NCBI GenBank assembly: GCA_014529385.2
Contig: CM043947.1
Span: 101,539,811-101,603,810, forward strand
Source: Adiantum capillus-veneris
Taxonomy: Eukaryota; Streptophyta; Polypodiopsida; Polypodiales; Pteridaceae
Reading direction: 5' to 3'
Length of the DNA stretch: 64,000 nt
A model generated the notes under the pieces. The model had not been told where the DNA came from. It saw only the letters and a list, made by a program, of their open reading frames with translations, and made no database searches. The translations under genes were made by a program, and so were the position numbers. This document shows positions 45,200 through 56,796 of this stretch, one piece after another. Numbering within the stretch: the first letter of the stretch is position 1; each line of letters starts with the position of its first letter.

Positions 45200-46640
45200 C
45201 CCAAATGGCTCGAGTGAACCCACACACACACACAAGATCAACACCAATGCACAAGAGATAAGCATACGAGAAGGTGTAAGGGCGAGATGGAAAAGAGAAT
45301 GACGTGTGGGAATGGATCACTTTGATTAGACAATCCTTGCTTCATCCAAAAAACTAAGCTTCTCCTCTCTGCTTTGTAGAAAAAAAGCCTACCCCCCTCT
45401 TCTCACATATAAGGGGAGAGGATTTTGGCTCCCCAACTTGAGAATCCACCCCATAAAAGTGCTACCATTTCCAATCGGCAATGACCAGCACTGCCACCAC
45501 CAACACCATCCCCATCAAGAGTCGTCTCTGCATAGACAATGATCACAAGCACCATAGCCACAGGCCAAAAGAACTCATGCTGTCTCTCTTGCTTTTTTTG
45601 AGAGTAGTCCCACTCTTATATATACCATGTTCCATTGGCATCCATACCTGCATGTGGGTTTTTGGGCACCACATGTCCGCCCCATAGAGACTGCCTCTTT
45701 TTAAGTTCCACAAAAAAATACTAAACATCATTTGCCAACCACAGTCTGGTGACACTTTGGACCTGCATCATCATGGAACTCTTTAACCCTTTGGACAAAC
45801 TATAGAGACCCCTTGAGAATATGTAGCCTAGGCTCCATCTCTTGCACTCCACTCTATGTTTCTACATTTCCAAGGCCTCAAATTGAGGTTCCCAAAACTA
45901 GAAAAACATATGATTCCCTTCTCCCTATTCCTATTGCTAAATTTAACCGAATGTATCTCAGTGCTTGAGTCTCAATTATCAAGCCTCATTTTTTGCTTGT
46001 CCCATATGTTGCATACTAGCTTTCAAAACCCTAGCAATCTAAAAAAAAGATTCAGTTTTGGCATGCTTCTTGAGGTGACCAAAATGTGCACATCTAATCC
46101 CCACCAGTGAAACTTCATTTCCTCATATCCTTTGGTGCACATCTGATCCCCACCAGTGAAACTTCATTTCCTCATATCCTTTGGACCATCACCACACTTG
46201 TCTCGCATGGCACAATTCTGCTAACCACCTTGTTCTTTAACTACAATATGTTGATCACTATAACTCCAATTGGCCAACTGTTTGGACAAGCTTGGAGAGC
46301 ATCCTAAAAGGCATCATATGCATCTTTAATTTTTCATTTATAGAATCTTTAAGCATCCATCTTGATTAGTCTTAGAATATGACCTCTTGACCTTTAAAAA
46401 CACCAAAAATATACACTTTTGGATACCTTTGGTTGTACTTCGTCTTCATACTTGCCCTTGCACCTTGGTATGTGCTTGGAGAGATCCTCAAGTTTTCTTT
46501 TCTCTATTCTTGGCATCGACACTTTTTGGCTTCACCACATTGCCCAATCCACTTGTTGAACATTAATGCTCAACCCAAAAATTGAACTTGAAACTGCAAA
46601 ATCAAGCAAATAATTGAGCAAACATAAAATAAATGCAAGT
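45199..46640. other. No gene; possible degraded LTR, with a 49 bp tandem duplication
   Basis: Lies downstream, in element orientation, of the integrase C-terminus at 46650, so it is where a 3' LTR would be expected. I could not find a second copy. A direct duplication of about 49 bp (CCCACCAGTGAAACTTCATT...) is at about 46087-46135 and 46136-46184. Confidence 0.4.
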
Positions 46641-46649
46641 ATATGCAGA

Positions 46650-48200
46650 AAGTTTTATTCTTATGTCGTACAACTTTTCTTCAAGCGGGTTGTTTTTTGA
46701 GTCACAATTTGATGCATGTCTAGCACCAATTCCTTGTCAAAGTACAACTTGAGCCACTCACCATTGACTCTATGCGTGAGATGTTTACCATTCATATCAA
46801 TTGGTAGGTAGCATTGGGGAAAACTTTGTGTACTTTATATGGACCCATCCATCTCTACTTGACCTACTTTTGGAAGGTGAAATCAAGATAGCTTTTGTAT
46901 TTCATCACCTAGTCCCCCTCTTGTATCTTTTTGTCCTCCTGCAAGTGCTAATTAAACTTTGCAACTTGCTTCTCCCTCTTCTTCACACATAATTTGTTGT
47001 TGCTTCTCTATTCATCTCCAAATCCTCAAGGCAAGTAATTATGTCTTGCAAAACATCTTGTTGACTTGTATTAATTTGCCATATACCTTTCAGTGCACCC
47101 AATTGTGCATGCACTAGCAGCATTGTCTCTTTGTCGTAAACCAAATAGTATGGAGTAAAGGTAGTGGCAACTTTGTAATATTTCTTGTAAGACCTCAAAC
47201 ACTTCAATAGGTTAGCTTCCCACTCTTCTACTTGTTTGCACACATACTTTGTAAGCATCATGACAGTATGTCCATTGGCAATCTCAACCAAATCATTGCA
47301 CATGAGGATGGTAAGGTGAAGAAAACATGTTTTGGGATACTCGACTTCTCAAATAATGCACGCACTAATTTGCATCAAAATACTTGACCTCTATCAGAAA
47401 TCAAATCCCAACATACTCCAAAATGGCAATATGTGTGATAAAAAACAAACTTAGCCATTGTGTGAGCATTTACCTATTTAACTGCCTTTACCTCAACCCA
47501 CTTGGTAAGATAATTAATGGTCACCAAATTAATGTACATCTTACCACTAGTTGACTTGGGAAGACGACCAATGGCGTCCAAATGCCACCTTGTAAATGCA
47601 TTTTGAGCAATGATAGCTCCTTGGGACTCTTCTACCAGCCTTCACTCTCCTATGGTTTGACATGCATGGGACAGGTGTTGCAGCAATAATTGAACATCCT
47701 ACCATATACAAGGCCACTAAAAACAAGCTCCAAGGATACAAAAAAGTACCTGATCTTTACCTTGATGTCAGCTTTCTTCATGACACTGGTCTAGAACCGT
47801 ACCAATTTCCTCTTTGTAGAGGACTTTTCTTAGCAAACCATCATGACCATAAACCATGAGATCTTCAAGGTGAGCTTGCCAACTTTGATGACCAAGAATG
47901 CATTGCTTTTCACTATACTGCTTTAGCCCAAAGTGGAGAGCCAAATACTTCAGCAGTTTTTCTAGTAATCTTTGCACCACAATTTTTTTGGTGGTAGTAG
48001 CTTGTGTTGTAGACGTACAAGTGGTGGTGTGGTTGGTTCAACTCTCTCTGTGTCTCTTTCATATGGTTGGTTAGATTAGGTGGCTCTTTAAACAACTCGA
48101 TGGTTGTCTTTGAGTTGTACCCGACAAGGGAACTATGACCATGCTGTCTGCCAACCAGTGCAATTTTCCCTTTAGCCTGCTTCACTTTAGATGTGTGCTT
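46650..48200 (-). pseudogene. Integrase region of a very decayed gypsy element
   Basis: Minus frames contain a zinc-finger-like Cys pair with TCPMHVKP (about 47650-47680), core fragments (SDRGxx-like ISDRG/IEVKYFDAN near 47390, SSPYHPHVQ near 47320), EEWEANLLKCLRSYKK, ATTFTPYYLVYDKETMLL and a C-terminal block GKHLTHRVNGEWLKLYF (about 46730-46800). The order fits a Tat- or Athila-like integrase. Nearly every block is in a different frame or broken by stops. Confidence 0.6.
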
Positions 48201-50361
48201 TACTTAAGATACATCTGATGGCTTTGCCTTAGCTTTCAGCTAATCCCAATACTTCTTGGTTGTTAGCTCAAATAAGCTTGCCTCCTTCATTCCTAGAGGA
48301 AGTTTTTGAATTTCTGAAGCTCCCCCATACGGGGCTTCTGATCCTTTTCTCATTTCCAATGTTTTGGCATATGCATGTTATTGACCTCGTGGTGTTGTAA
48401 GTGTCAATGTTTGGGCAAACAACCTCCTAGTTTAGCCATCTTCAATTTCAGAGCATTGACTTGAGGATGATGTGGCACACATGGTCTTATACAAAACTAC
48501 CAGATGTATCATGACTGAAGAGATTTTGGGTTTTCACCTTGGCTATTTGAGCTACCACACTATTCTACAATATTGTGCTTAGAGGGATTCAACTACAGAC
48601 TTATAAGCGGCTTTATGTTCCAGAGTTGATACTGGGATACCTTGCCCTCTAGATTTCCTTTTTTTTCTGAGGTAGAGTGTTTCATTTAGAAAAGCATCAA
48701 CTTCATTAGTTGTGTAGACCCTAGGCTTATGCTGAAGGGGAGGTTTGAAAATATGTACAATTATGGAAGCAATCAGTTGAATGCCTTCCATTAATATTGG
48801 TTATAGTTGTGTTAGGGTTGAATGTATCCACCACCTGCTCTATGACCTCCATATCTATGGATATCCTTTTGTTGCCTCCAATAGTACTTTCATGCCCCAG
48901 TTTTTTAGTAACTCCTTCTCTTCTTCCTTAAACATAGATTTCCCTATGGCTTGGTAGGAAATTGCTACATGTTGTTCTTCTTCTAAAATCTACAACTAAG
49001 CCCACATGCTATCACATGGTTTCCTACTAACTGGATGTTGGATGCTAACTAGACTAGAGATGGTACACACCAACATGTTGTGGTATAGGCCAAAGGCTGT
49101 GTGCCAAACAACCCTCCCCTTGGGCTTTGAACTACTGAAAAAATTACATAGAGACTCACTGCCACACAAGATAGAAGTCACATAGACTAATAGACACATA
49201 GGCTAATGCCAGACATGCTACAATAGGTGGTCCCATCATGATATGGTGTCACATATACTGCAGTGTTGGGGCCGTTGTGTGGTTGTGAGGCTGCAAGAAG
49301 GTGGTAGCCATAATTTTGGGAGCGGTTGGGAGAGGATGAGTCTTGTATTGCCCATGAAAGTATATGGAGGTTGTTAGTTGATAAAATAATTGTTATCCAA
49401 AAAGGAGGGGAACTTTGTCAGACCAATAATCCTTTGATGCCATGTGAGTGGCCACTTTACCTTTTTGCATGGCGGATTACTTACAGTTGCCTGCATCACT
49501 AGTGTTGAGCCGTAGCCAACATGGCAAAGATAACCGCCCAAAGCACATGCTAGATAGCAAGTATCACTTATTTCTAGTCATAGGGTGTTTGTTGGTGATG
49601 TTAGCATATGCAACAATTGGTGATGCTACGACAATAGCACGTGGAGCAGCAATTGTTGGTGTCATTGGTCAAACGACGTATAGTGATGCAATGGCAAGAG
49701 CTAGCCATTTTTAGATGACAACAACACTATTATTAGATGGAAGCCTCATGAATTATTCCTTTCAAGTAATCTTTCTAGCTGTCACACTTATGCTCTTAGA
49801 ATTGGTTCCTCCACAAGATGCATTTGGGAATCTTACAGGTCTATTGGAATTGTTCCAACAAAGGTTGTGGGGGTAAGAGAAGTTAAGCTTGTCGAGGGGA
49901 TTAGCAAGATCTCCTTTGGTCGCTTCCATAGTGTTACCAATCTCTTCTTATCTTCTACTATCTCATCTTCACGCTCAATCATACTGCTTCAAATTTTGTC
50001 ATATTTCAGAGGTCTCTTGGGGTCGTTACTTGTGAGATGTCTCCCTTGAAGTAGTTCCCTACGAAGGCAAAGTTTTAGCAAAGATGAGTCTCTTGAAGCC
50101 GTTTTGTATTACGTCAAAAGTTTTAGTACTCCTTCATGCTCCTCTACAAAATTCCAAACTTTAGGGAATCTATCCCTCTTATTCTTCTTCTTCCCATATC
50201 CTACATAATGTGTATCTCACTTCAACTCCATTATTCTTCTACAATAGATATACGCCTAAAATTAATGAGAAGAGTTATATCAGACAAAAAATAGACAACT
50301 TTATGCAACAATACTTCACATTGAGAAAACCAATTTTAATGGTAAAAACAAAAAAAAAGAC
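48201..50361. other. No recognisable gene
   Basis: Minus frames at 48579-48791 (PRVYTTNEVDAFLNETLYLR) and a plus frame at 49448-49714 (88 codons, hydrophobic middle) are the longest. Neither shows a motif I know. The first may be further sequence of the decayed gypsy element. Confidence 0.35.
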
Positions 50362-50450
50362 TCAATTTTGATTTTTATAAGCAAAATTCTCCATATCCAT
50401 GATCGTTCTATGACTAAGAGCATAGCAACGACTCTTTGATACCACTACAA
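50362..50450 (-). mobile_element. 5' end of a copia-like element: primer site and first gag codons
   Basis: The minus strand reads TGGTATCAAAGAGT (50431-50444), a close match to the initiator-Met primer site, then about 40 bp further a start codon with MDMENFAYKNQN and a stop. A short leader and a gag beginning with Met-Asp/Glu-Asn-Phe fit a copia 5' end. The LTR should lie to the right (50450 to about 50990), where GA repeats now occupy most of the space. Confidence 0.5.
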
Positions 50451-50538
50451 TAGATGTAAAGGTGGAGGCCCTGCAAAATACAAGAATAACATGCCAACAA
50501 GAAATCAACAAGACATACATAACTATTCCATTGGTCCT

Positions 50539-50542
<4 letters not shown>

Positions 50543-50582
<40 letters not shown>
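50543..50582. repeat. (GA)n microsatellite, about 20 units
   Basis: Uninterrupted GA repeat within the presumed copia LTR. Confidence 0.96.
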
Positions 50583-50584
<2 letters not shown>

Positions 50585-50629
50585 CATGACAATGCGTACA
50601 TGGGCACCTCTTAGAATGGTGTGCTACCC

Positions 50630-50635
<6 letters not shown>

Positions 50636-50707
<72 letters not shown>
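50636..50707. repeat. (GA)n microsatellite, about 36 units
   Basis: Second GA repeat, 54 bp from the first. Confidence 0.96.
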
Positions 50708-50708
<1 letters not shown>

Positions 50709-50990
50709 GAAGAAGAAGAAGACATAGGGTCCTAGGTGCAATTTCCCCTCGTGCAAGAGTGAGCATTTTCCTCTTGCATGTATTTATTTATAGATTTCAT
50801 TCATTGTTAAATGATTACAATTGTCCTCTTAAACATAAAACAACAGTTCTCAAATACTTAAATGTCCAGTTGTGCTTTGCCACTTGTCAGTTACATCAAA
50901 TTTCTATTACTGCATCATAATTAAATCTCATTACAATGAAGGCATGCCAACGTGCGCGTGTACGCACACAACACACACACTCCTCACTAT

Positions 50991-51290
50991 TGTTGGGTTT
51001 TCCAAGCCCTAGTTCAGTTCAGATTGAGCCCGTGGGAACACTCTCTTAAGGCATGCAAATATTTTTAGTTATGAACCACTCCATATGTGGAGACTGCATG
51101 GTGGCTACAAGGTATTTATGTAAAGGCTTAAGTTTGATTAAACATAGAAGAAGAAGCGCGGTCTTTTATTTTACCATGTCGATTCTTCCTGCTCTCCATC
51201 TCCTTCTTCCTCTGCATGCTCCATAGCCATGGATCCCGATCACCGGCACCCACCATAGCCTCGCTGGGCCCTTTCAAGTGGTATCAAAGC
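50991..51290 (+). mobile_element. Copia-like LTR followed by primer-binding site
   Basis: TGTTGGGTTTTCC at 50991 and CCCTTTCA ending at 51276 give LTR-like TG..CA ends 286 bp apart. Two bases later TGGTATCAAAGC (51279-51290) matches the initiator-Met primer site with one change. No gag follows: sequence soon passes into the LTR of C-plus. This is a 5' stub of an element. Confidence 0.65.
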
Positions 51291-51561
51291 TCCAGGCTCA
51301 CGTTTTGATAGGCGCTCGGGTGGACATAGCATAAGGTAGTCGCAACAACCTCTCAAAATTGATGTTACCATATACATGTGGTATGTGTGTGAACACACTT
51401 AGGACCGTCGGGGCAATTTTTCGCTCACTAGGAGGTTTTTTCCCCGTGCATTGTATATACGTCCATAACTCTTGGGCTATCAATCTTTCCATTGCACACT
51501 AAGTAATACTCTTTGTTGTGTGCCTTGAGCTTCCTTCGACTTCTCCAAGCTTCCTTCAACC
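51291..51561. other. No recognisable feature
   Basis: This may be the leader of the copia-like stub or the lost start of the C-plus 5' LTR. It matches neither the 3' LTR nor anything else in the window. Confidence 0.35.
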
Positions 51562-52202
51562 TCTCCTTCTCCAAGCAAGTAGAGAGGTTGAGAGCCTACA
51601 CCAACACTCTTGGCTATTGAATGAAAATCCAATCAAGAGCCATGCTTCAACGCTTAAGCTTTCCATCTTCTCGATCTTCATTACTATGCTTTTATGTATG
51701 CTAGCAAGAAGAGTGATGATAAGTGAGGAACTAGTTCTTTCTCCTATGAAATGTTTCTTCTTCCTCTTCCCTACCCTCATTCCCTGCTAGCTCTCTCCAC
51801 CTTCAAAGGTGTTTGAGGTCTTGGGACTGAGGCTTGGGATAGTTAATGCTTTCCTCAAAGTTTATGTTATTCTTGTGAAGCATGAAGCTTTCCATCTTCA
51901 TTGCATCACCTAGGTCACAAGGAACACAAAGATTCTATTGTAACAAGTCTCTCTTGATGGGAGAAATCATAATACAAATGCATATTAGAGGGGGGAGCGG
52001 CTCCATATAAATCCGGTCCTCAATTGTTGTCATGTTCTCTAAATTCTCTCTCTTGCAAAAGTATTGTTCATGCCAAGTTAACTAAATGCTATGTTTATGT
52101 TGCTACCATCAATTATGTTCAGCCGCTATGCTCACAAAGTAATTTCACAAAAGTACTCTCTAATTTCCGCTACTCTCAAGTTACTAGGCCAATTCCATTA
52201 CA
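51562..52202 (+). repeat. 5' LTR of C-plus (last about 640 bp only)
   Basis: Matches 63245-63882 with small differences, e.g. TAGAGAGGTTGAGAGCCTAC and ACCATCAATTATGTTCAGCC. The first about 1 kb of the LTR, as seen in the 3' copy, is absent. Includes a TATA-like CCATATAAATCC at 52003-52014, about 190 bp before the primer site. Confidence 0.85.
52003..52014 (+). promoter_or_regulatory. TATA-like box in the C-plus 5' LTR
   Basis: CCATATAAATCC follows a GGGGGGAGCGG stretch. The 3' LTR has CATATAAATATGG at 63681. Confidence 0.5.
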
Positions 52203-52203
52203 T

Positions 52204-52215
52204 TGATATCAAAGC
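52204..52215 (+). other. Primer-binding site of C-plus (degenerate)
   Basis: TGATATCAAAGC directly after the LTR end. Two differences from TGGTATCAGAGC. Confidence 0.65.
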
Positions 52216-52615
52216 ATTTGGTTTCTCTTTTCTTGCTTAAGAAGAGAGGTCCTTAAGTAGCCTATAAATGGTTGATTTTGTAAATTATATTAGGGTAATG
52301 GAACTGGGATCTATTATCGGTTTTGTTGAGCCCACTATGTGGGATATGGTGCACACCTCGAGAGCTTTGGACTTAATAATGGAGTTTTTTTAGACTTGCC
52401 TATGGCTTTACCATTATTGAGCCATAAGAAGTCTGAAAGGAGCAAGCCCTTGGCAACTCTGCTATGTTAGACCTACTCCACTACTCTCTATAATTAACCA
52501 CTTCGAGCCGTGGGTGTAGATACTTAAGAGTCAATTTTTAAAGGCTAAGACGAGTGGAAACTAAGGTTTTGAATTGCCAAAGCATACACTAAGTACGTAC
52601 ACAATTTTTGTTAAC
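52216..52615 (+). other. 5' leader of C-plus
   Basis: About 400 bp of untranslated sequence with no open frame of note. Its last part resembles the leader at 41118-41260. Confidence 0.6.
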
Positions 52616-53860
52616 ATGGCTGACAATAACCAAGAGAGTAGAATGAAGAACATTGATAGATTTGATTTTGCACATGAAGGTGCCAATGATGATGCCCCCA
52701 TGTTTGTCAATTATCTCGTTACTAGGTTGCAGCAAGCTATGGGCAACCCTGCTTTGCAAGCCGTTACTCAACAACTTCGTGCTTATGGAATTTCCCTTCC
52801 TCCCCAAGAGGAGAGAGAGCTTAGGAGGCTTGTTGAAGAGACCCCCAAAACAAGACTCTCTCCCTTACAAGAGGAGGAATCCAAAGAGCAAGAAAGCAAT
52901 GAAACTTTAAGTTCCTCTGAAGATGTGGCTCCACAAAGACGGCGGTCTAGACGATCGCCCACTCCTCCCAAGAGGAAAAGATCAACACACAGTCCTTCTC
53001 CTCGTCACTCCGAAAGGGAAGAGAGGAAACAAAGGAAGAAAAGGGCAAGAAACCCCTCTTCTCCTTCTTCTTCACCTTCCTCCTCTTCTATGGCTATTCT
53101 CCTAGAGAATACAGGAGGGGAGGATATCGCAAATCATACCCTGCATGGTGAAGGTCACAAAAGCTAAAGAAGTTCAAGGAGGGAGGAAAGAGTATCTCTT
53201 TTCTCACCTATGATGGCACCTTTGGTGCTACCGACAAAGTGTCGGCCTTCATCCAGCAATTTGATGCGGCCTTTGGAGATGAGAGCTTCACAGAGTCCTC
53301 CGAGCTGCACCATGTAGCTATGCACTTCCAAAAATCAGCTTGTCAAGGGTGGGCTAGCCTTCGTGGCAACGGTGAAGCCCCAAAGACATGGAAAACTCTA
53401 CAAGTTTCCATCATCTTTGCAAGCGATGCAAAGGACAAAGTGCTTACCAAATGGCCCAGCTTGAAGCTTCTCTCTCATGATTCTATCCACAAGTATGTAG
53501 ACAAGTTTTGGGATTTACATCTCAAGGCTACTGTCTTTCAAAAGATAGGCTTTGCCGAGAAAAAGCAACAATTCTGTGTGGGATCACCTTGAAGAGATGG
53601 CCAAACACATCAACTCTCAACAGCCTGGTTCTATCATCGAAGTAATCCATCACACCATGGTTGCTTCATGCATCAATTTCCATCAAGGGGCTAGACGAAA
53701 TGTCAAGCTCATGGAAAACAAAGACAAAAATGATGCAAAGGGGAAAACCAATGCTCAAACTTCTTCCCAAGGCACTTCCAACAACAACAACAACAATCGG
53801 TCCAAGGAGAAGGGAGTTTACAAAGGCAAAAAACAAACTCTCTCATGAAGAGCTTGAAGC
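52616..53860 (+). pseudogene. Gag of C-plus
   Basis: The ATG at 52616 opens ADNNQESRMKNIDRFDFAHE, matching the C-minus start. An Arg/Ser/Pro-rich segment follows (PKRKRSTHSPSPRHSEREER). The first frame stops at 53165. The gag core resumes in another frame (53180-53592: SISFLTYDGTFGATDKV, FGDESFTESSELHHVAM, HKYVDKFWDLHLKATVFQK). A further shift leads to 53552-53848 (HHTMVASCINFHQGARRNVK, Asn-rich linker). The zinc knuckle (CFKCGKQGHGYHSC, 53880-53921) is in a third frame. Confidence 0.85.
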
Positions 53861-54430
53861 TTTTCGCAAGGACCATAAGTGTTTCAAGTGTGGGAAGCAA
53901 GGACATGGCTATCATTCTTGCTCCAAGAAAAAAGCTTGCAATGAAACTCCTAGGGCTTCCACCATCGAAGCTCCAAAAGAGGATGTTCATTGCAAAGGAT
54001 CATCACTTTCCTATGCTTGGGGAAAGGTAAGAGAGCATGATGCCTTCATCTTGTTTGATCCTGGCTCTACTCACAACTTCATATCATGGAGTTGGCCACC
54101 AAGTTGGGCATTCAAGCTTTCAAGATGGGAGATATGGTAACGACTGACACAGCTTTCAAGGGACAACAAGCCTCCGTTACTCCCTTGATTGGGAAGTTGA
54201 GGCTTCATGTCCAAAGCTATATCGACAAAGAAGACTTTTTTATCTGTCCTCTCCAACATGAGGATGCTATCCTAGGGGCGCCATGGTTTGATCGCATAGC
54301 TGCTAATATGAAGTTTCCTAAAAGGAGAATCTACTTCACCTACATGGGAAAGAACATGTATATAGATTCTAGTGAGCGTGGTCACACTATTCCACTTGTA
54401 AATCCTCCTATTTTGATAAATCAATGAAGA
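53861..54430 (+). pseudogene. Zinc knuckle and protease of C-plus
   Basis: A CCHC knuckle at 53880-53921 has correct spacing. The protease active site reads LFDPGSTHNFIS (about 54051-54084; DPG in place of DSG). One frameshift lies just after it. The rest is open from 54086 to 54427: ELATKLGIQAFKMGDMV, IDKEDFFICPLQHEDAILGA, PWFDRIAANMKF, the usual gypsy protease fold. Confidence 0.82.
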
Positions 54431-55579
54431 GCTCAGTTTTTGCATACTTGATTTTTGTCAAGGAGTCTCTAAAAGATCCTAATGTTTCATCAAATGTAAA
54501 TGGTAGGAATCAAGAAGAGCTAGACTTGTCTAATTTTCTAAAAGGATTCCGAGATGTGTTCATCAATGATATCCCTATGGACTTACATCCAAAATGAGGG
54601 GATGATGACCATCTCATTGAGCTCCTTTTAGGAAGCTCACTGCCTAATATGCCTCCTTATCAAGTCTCACAAGAGGAGATCATGTGGCAAGTACATGAAT
54701 TGGTAGACAAAGGGATGGTGAGGCCTAGTTCCTCTCCCTTTTGTTCTCCAGTCCTTTTAGTGCAAAAGAAAGATTGTATATCTCATCACTATCAAAAGCA
54801 GATTTCCCGTGCCTCGGGTAGAAGATCTTTTTGATAAGCTACAAGGCTCTACCTACTTCAGTAGGATTGACCTTAAAAGTGGCTATCATCAAATAAGGAT
54901 AGTGGATGAAGATATCCTAAAGACCGCATTTCGCAAAACGTTTGGTCTTTATGAATGTCTAGTCATGCCTTTTGGCTTGACTAATGTGCCAACTACGTTC
55001 AATCATTTAATGGAGAAAATTTTTAGACCTTACCGCAAATTCATTGGAGTGTTCTTTGATGATATCATCATCTACTCCAAGTCTTTGGTTGAACATAAGC
55101 AACATCTCCAAGTGATTTTTCAAGCATTGAGGGAGAACAAGCTTTTTCACAACCAAAAGAAAAGTGAATTTTTCCTTCAAGAGATTCAATACCTAGGTCA
55201 TATTATCTCTCAAGATGGTACCCGTATGGATCCATTGAAGTTAGAGGTAATAAAAGCATGGCCTAATCCAAGGAATCTACATGAGCTAAAAAGCTTTATT
55301 GGTATGTGCGCATACTGTAGACGCTTCATAGCAAAATTCTCCCAAATAGCAGGACCACTACATGACTTAACTAAAAAGAACATTAAGTATGTACGGACTG
55401 CTAAGGAGAAAAATGCTTTTGATAAGATAAAAAAAAAGCTTACCTCCCAACCAATCCTCATGCTTCTGGATATCTCAAAGCCATTTAAGGTCCAATGTGA
55501 TGCTGATTTCCTTGGAGCAGTTTTGCTTCAAGAAGGGCATGCCATAGCATATGAGAGCCGAAGGCTTAATATCGATTAA
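54431..55579 (+). pseudogene. Reverse transcriptase of C-plus, CVDYR motif deleted
   Basis: The open frame at 54809-55579 holds PRVEDLFDKLQGSTYFSRID, LKSGYHQIRI, LVMPFGLTNVPTTFNHLM, VFFDDIIIYSKSLVEHKQHL (catalytic DD intact, about 55050-55070), the thumb and LLQEGHAIAYESRRL. Upstream, MVRPSSSPFCSPVLLVQKKD (54700-54772) runs almost directly into YLITIKSRFPVPRVEDL. The expected stretch with W-R-CVDYR-LN is missing, a deletion of about 60 bp that also shifts frame. No functional RT can be made. Confidence 0.87.
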
Positions 55580-56146
55580 TGAATCTTGGGCATTTATGAG
55601 AAAGAGCTTTTAGCTGTTCTACATGTCCTAAACTCATGGAAGCACTATTTATTGGGACTCTATTTATTCTACGAACCAACCACCAAAGTCTCAAGTATCT
55701 CATAACGCAAACCAAGCTTTCCGACAAACAAATAAGGTGGGAAAATTTTCTTTCGCAATTTAATTTCCATATTGCTCACATTGCCGATAAACACAATCAA
55801 GTTGCCGATGAACTTTGTCTATAGCTACTCACAATGATCTATCTTCTATGATAGATGAGTATGCTACTGACCCTGACTTTAGAGACATAATGTCAGCCCT
55901 TACTTTGGGGAAGAAAGTGGAGCCATTCACCTTGCAGGATGGTTATCTTCTCCATGGCAATAGGCTATGTATTACCCATTCCCTTCGTGAGAGAGTTATG
56001 TATGAATTCCATGCCTCTATGTGGGACATAGGGGCAATCAACCTACTCTCCGAGGAGTAGAGACGTATTTCTATTGGCCTACCATGAAAGTGGACATGCA
56101 AGAGTATGTTTCAAAATGTGTAGTATACCAAAAGACCAAGTATGAT
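55580..56146 (+). pseudogene. RNase H end and integrase zinc-finger region of C-plus
   Basis: After a stop at 55577-55579 the frame continues with ILGIYEKELLAVLHVLNSWK, LRTNHQSLKYLITQTKLSDK and HIAHIADKHNQVADEL (a canonical RNase H end). It then shifts to YATDPDFRDIMSALTLGKKV, LQDGYLLHGNRLCITHSLRE and VMYEFHASMWDIGAI. The zinc-finger His pair is only partly recognisable. The sequence breaks off at YVSKCVVYQKTKYDR, where the copia element is inserted. Confidence 0.83.
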
Positions 56147-56151
56147 AGAGG
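56147..56151. other. Target-site duplication AGAGG, left
   Basis: Same five bases as 60416-60420, on the two sides of the copia-type element. Confidence 0.9.
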
Positions 56152-56331
56152 TGTTGGGGTATAGGCGTTTGTGCCTTGCCCGGCCGCTCAGAGTCTGGGC
56201 GCCCACTGACTTGTATACCTTATACATAGCATAAGTGTATAGGGGGCTGCTCACTCTTTGAGTCTCCCCACCCACATCGTATGTGTGTCTCCTTCTCTCT
56301 CTATCACTCTCCGTCTGTGGTGCTCCCCGAT
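56152..56331 (+). repeat. Left LTR of the copia-type element (end missing)
   Basis: Matches 60224-60409 closely from TGTTGGGGTATAGGCG to GGTGCTCCCCGAT. The last bases present in the right LTR (CCCCTTCA) are replaced by gag-derived sequence. Confidence 0.9.
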
Positions 56332-56790
56332 GATGATTGGCAGGATCTTGATGAGTTAGCAATGTCTACGATTCGTTTGCATCTGGTTGAGTCTGTTGAC
56401 TGGCAGGTCTCGAGGGAGACTACAACTCATGCTTTATGGCAGAGTTTACATGCTATGTACGCGACATCCATGTCTACAGGGGAGTCTAGTCCCACTTCTA
56501 TGTCCATGGGAGAGATTGGTCCCACACGCAAGTCTCGACGGCATAGAGACTTGACATGTTGGCATTGTGGACATAGAGGGCACATTAGGCGTCGATGTTT
56601 CAGGCGTTTGAGACAACGGATGCGACAGATGCGTGATGCAGATTTGGGCACAACAGATGCTAGTGAGATCAGTACGGTGGTTACTGAGTATGCTTGTCAC
56701 GGCGATGTCACATTTACATCTAGCTTGTCTTCAGACGATCTTATGTCTACGGATTGCATATCGGATTGCACATTGTCTTCACATTGGTAT
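56326..56790 (+). pseudogene. Gag-protease fragment of a related element, between LTR and primer site
   Basis: An open frame of about 150 codons starts inside the LTR end: DDDWQDLDELAMSTIRLHLV, then TTTHALWQSLHAMY, a CCHC knuckle (CWHCGHRGHIRRRC, near 56556-56597) and VTEYACHGDVTFTSS, ending at SSHWY-stop where the primer site begins. It parallels residues of the main gag (MSDDQWRELEEMALSTLSLH, CWYCGHSGHVRRRC, VSEYTSDGDVTFTSS) but is clearly diverged, so it comes from a relative and not from a local duplication. Confidence 0.82.
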
Positions 56791-56796
56791 TAGAGC
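56785..56796 (+). other. Primer-binding site of the copia-type element
   Basis: TGGTATTAGAGC, one base from TGGTATCAGAGC, followed by TATGG. The TTGG at its start overlaps the last gag-fragment codons (CAT TGG). Confidence 0.78.

Noticed and set aside
49448-49714. 88-codon plus ORF with a hydrophobic middle
   Set aside because: No start context, motif or neighbour supports it; length is within chance expectation here.
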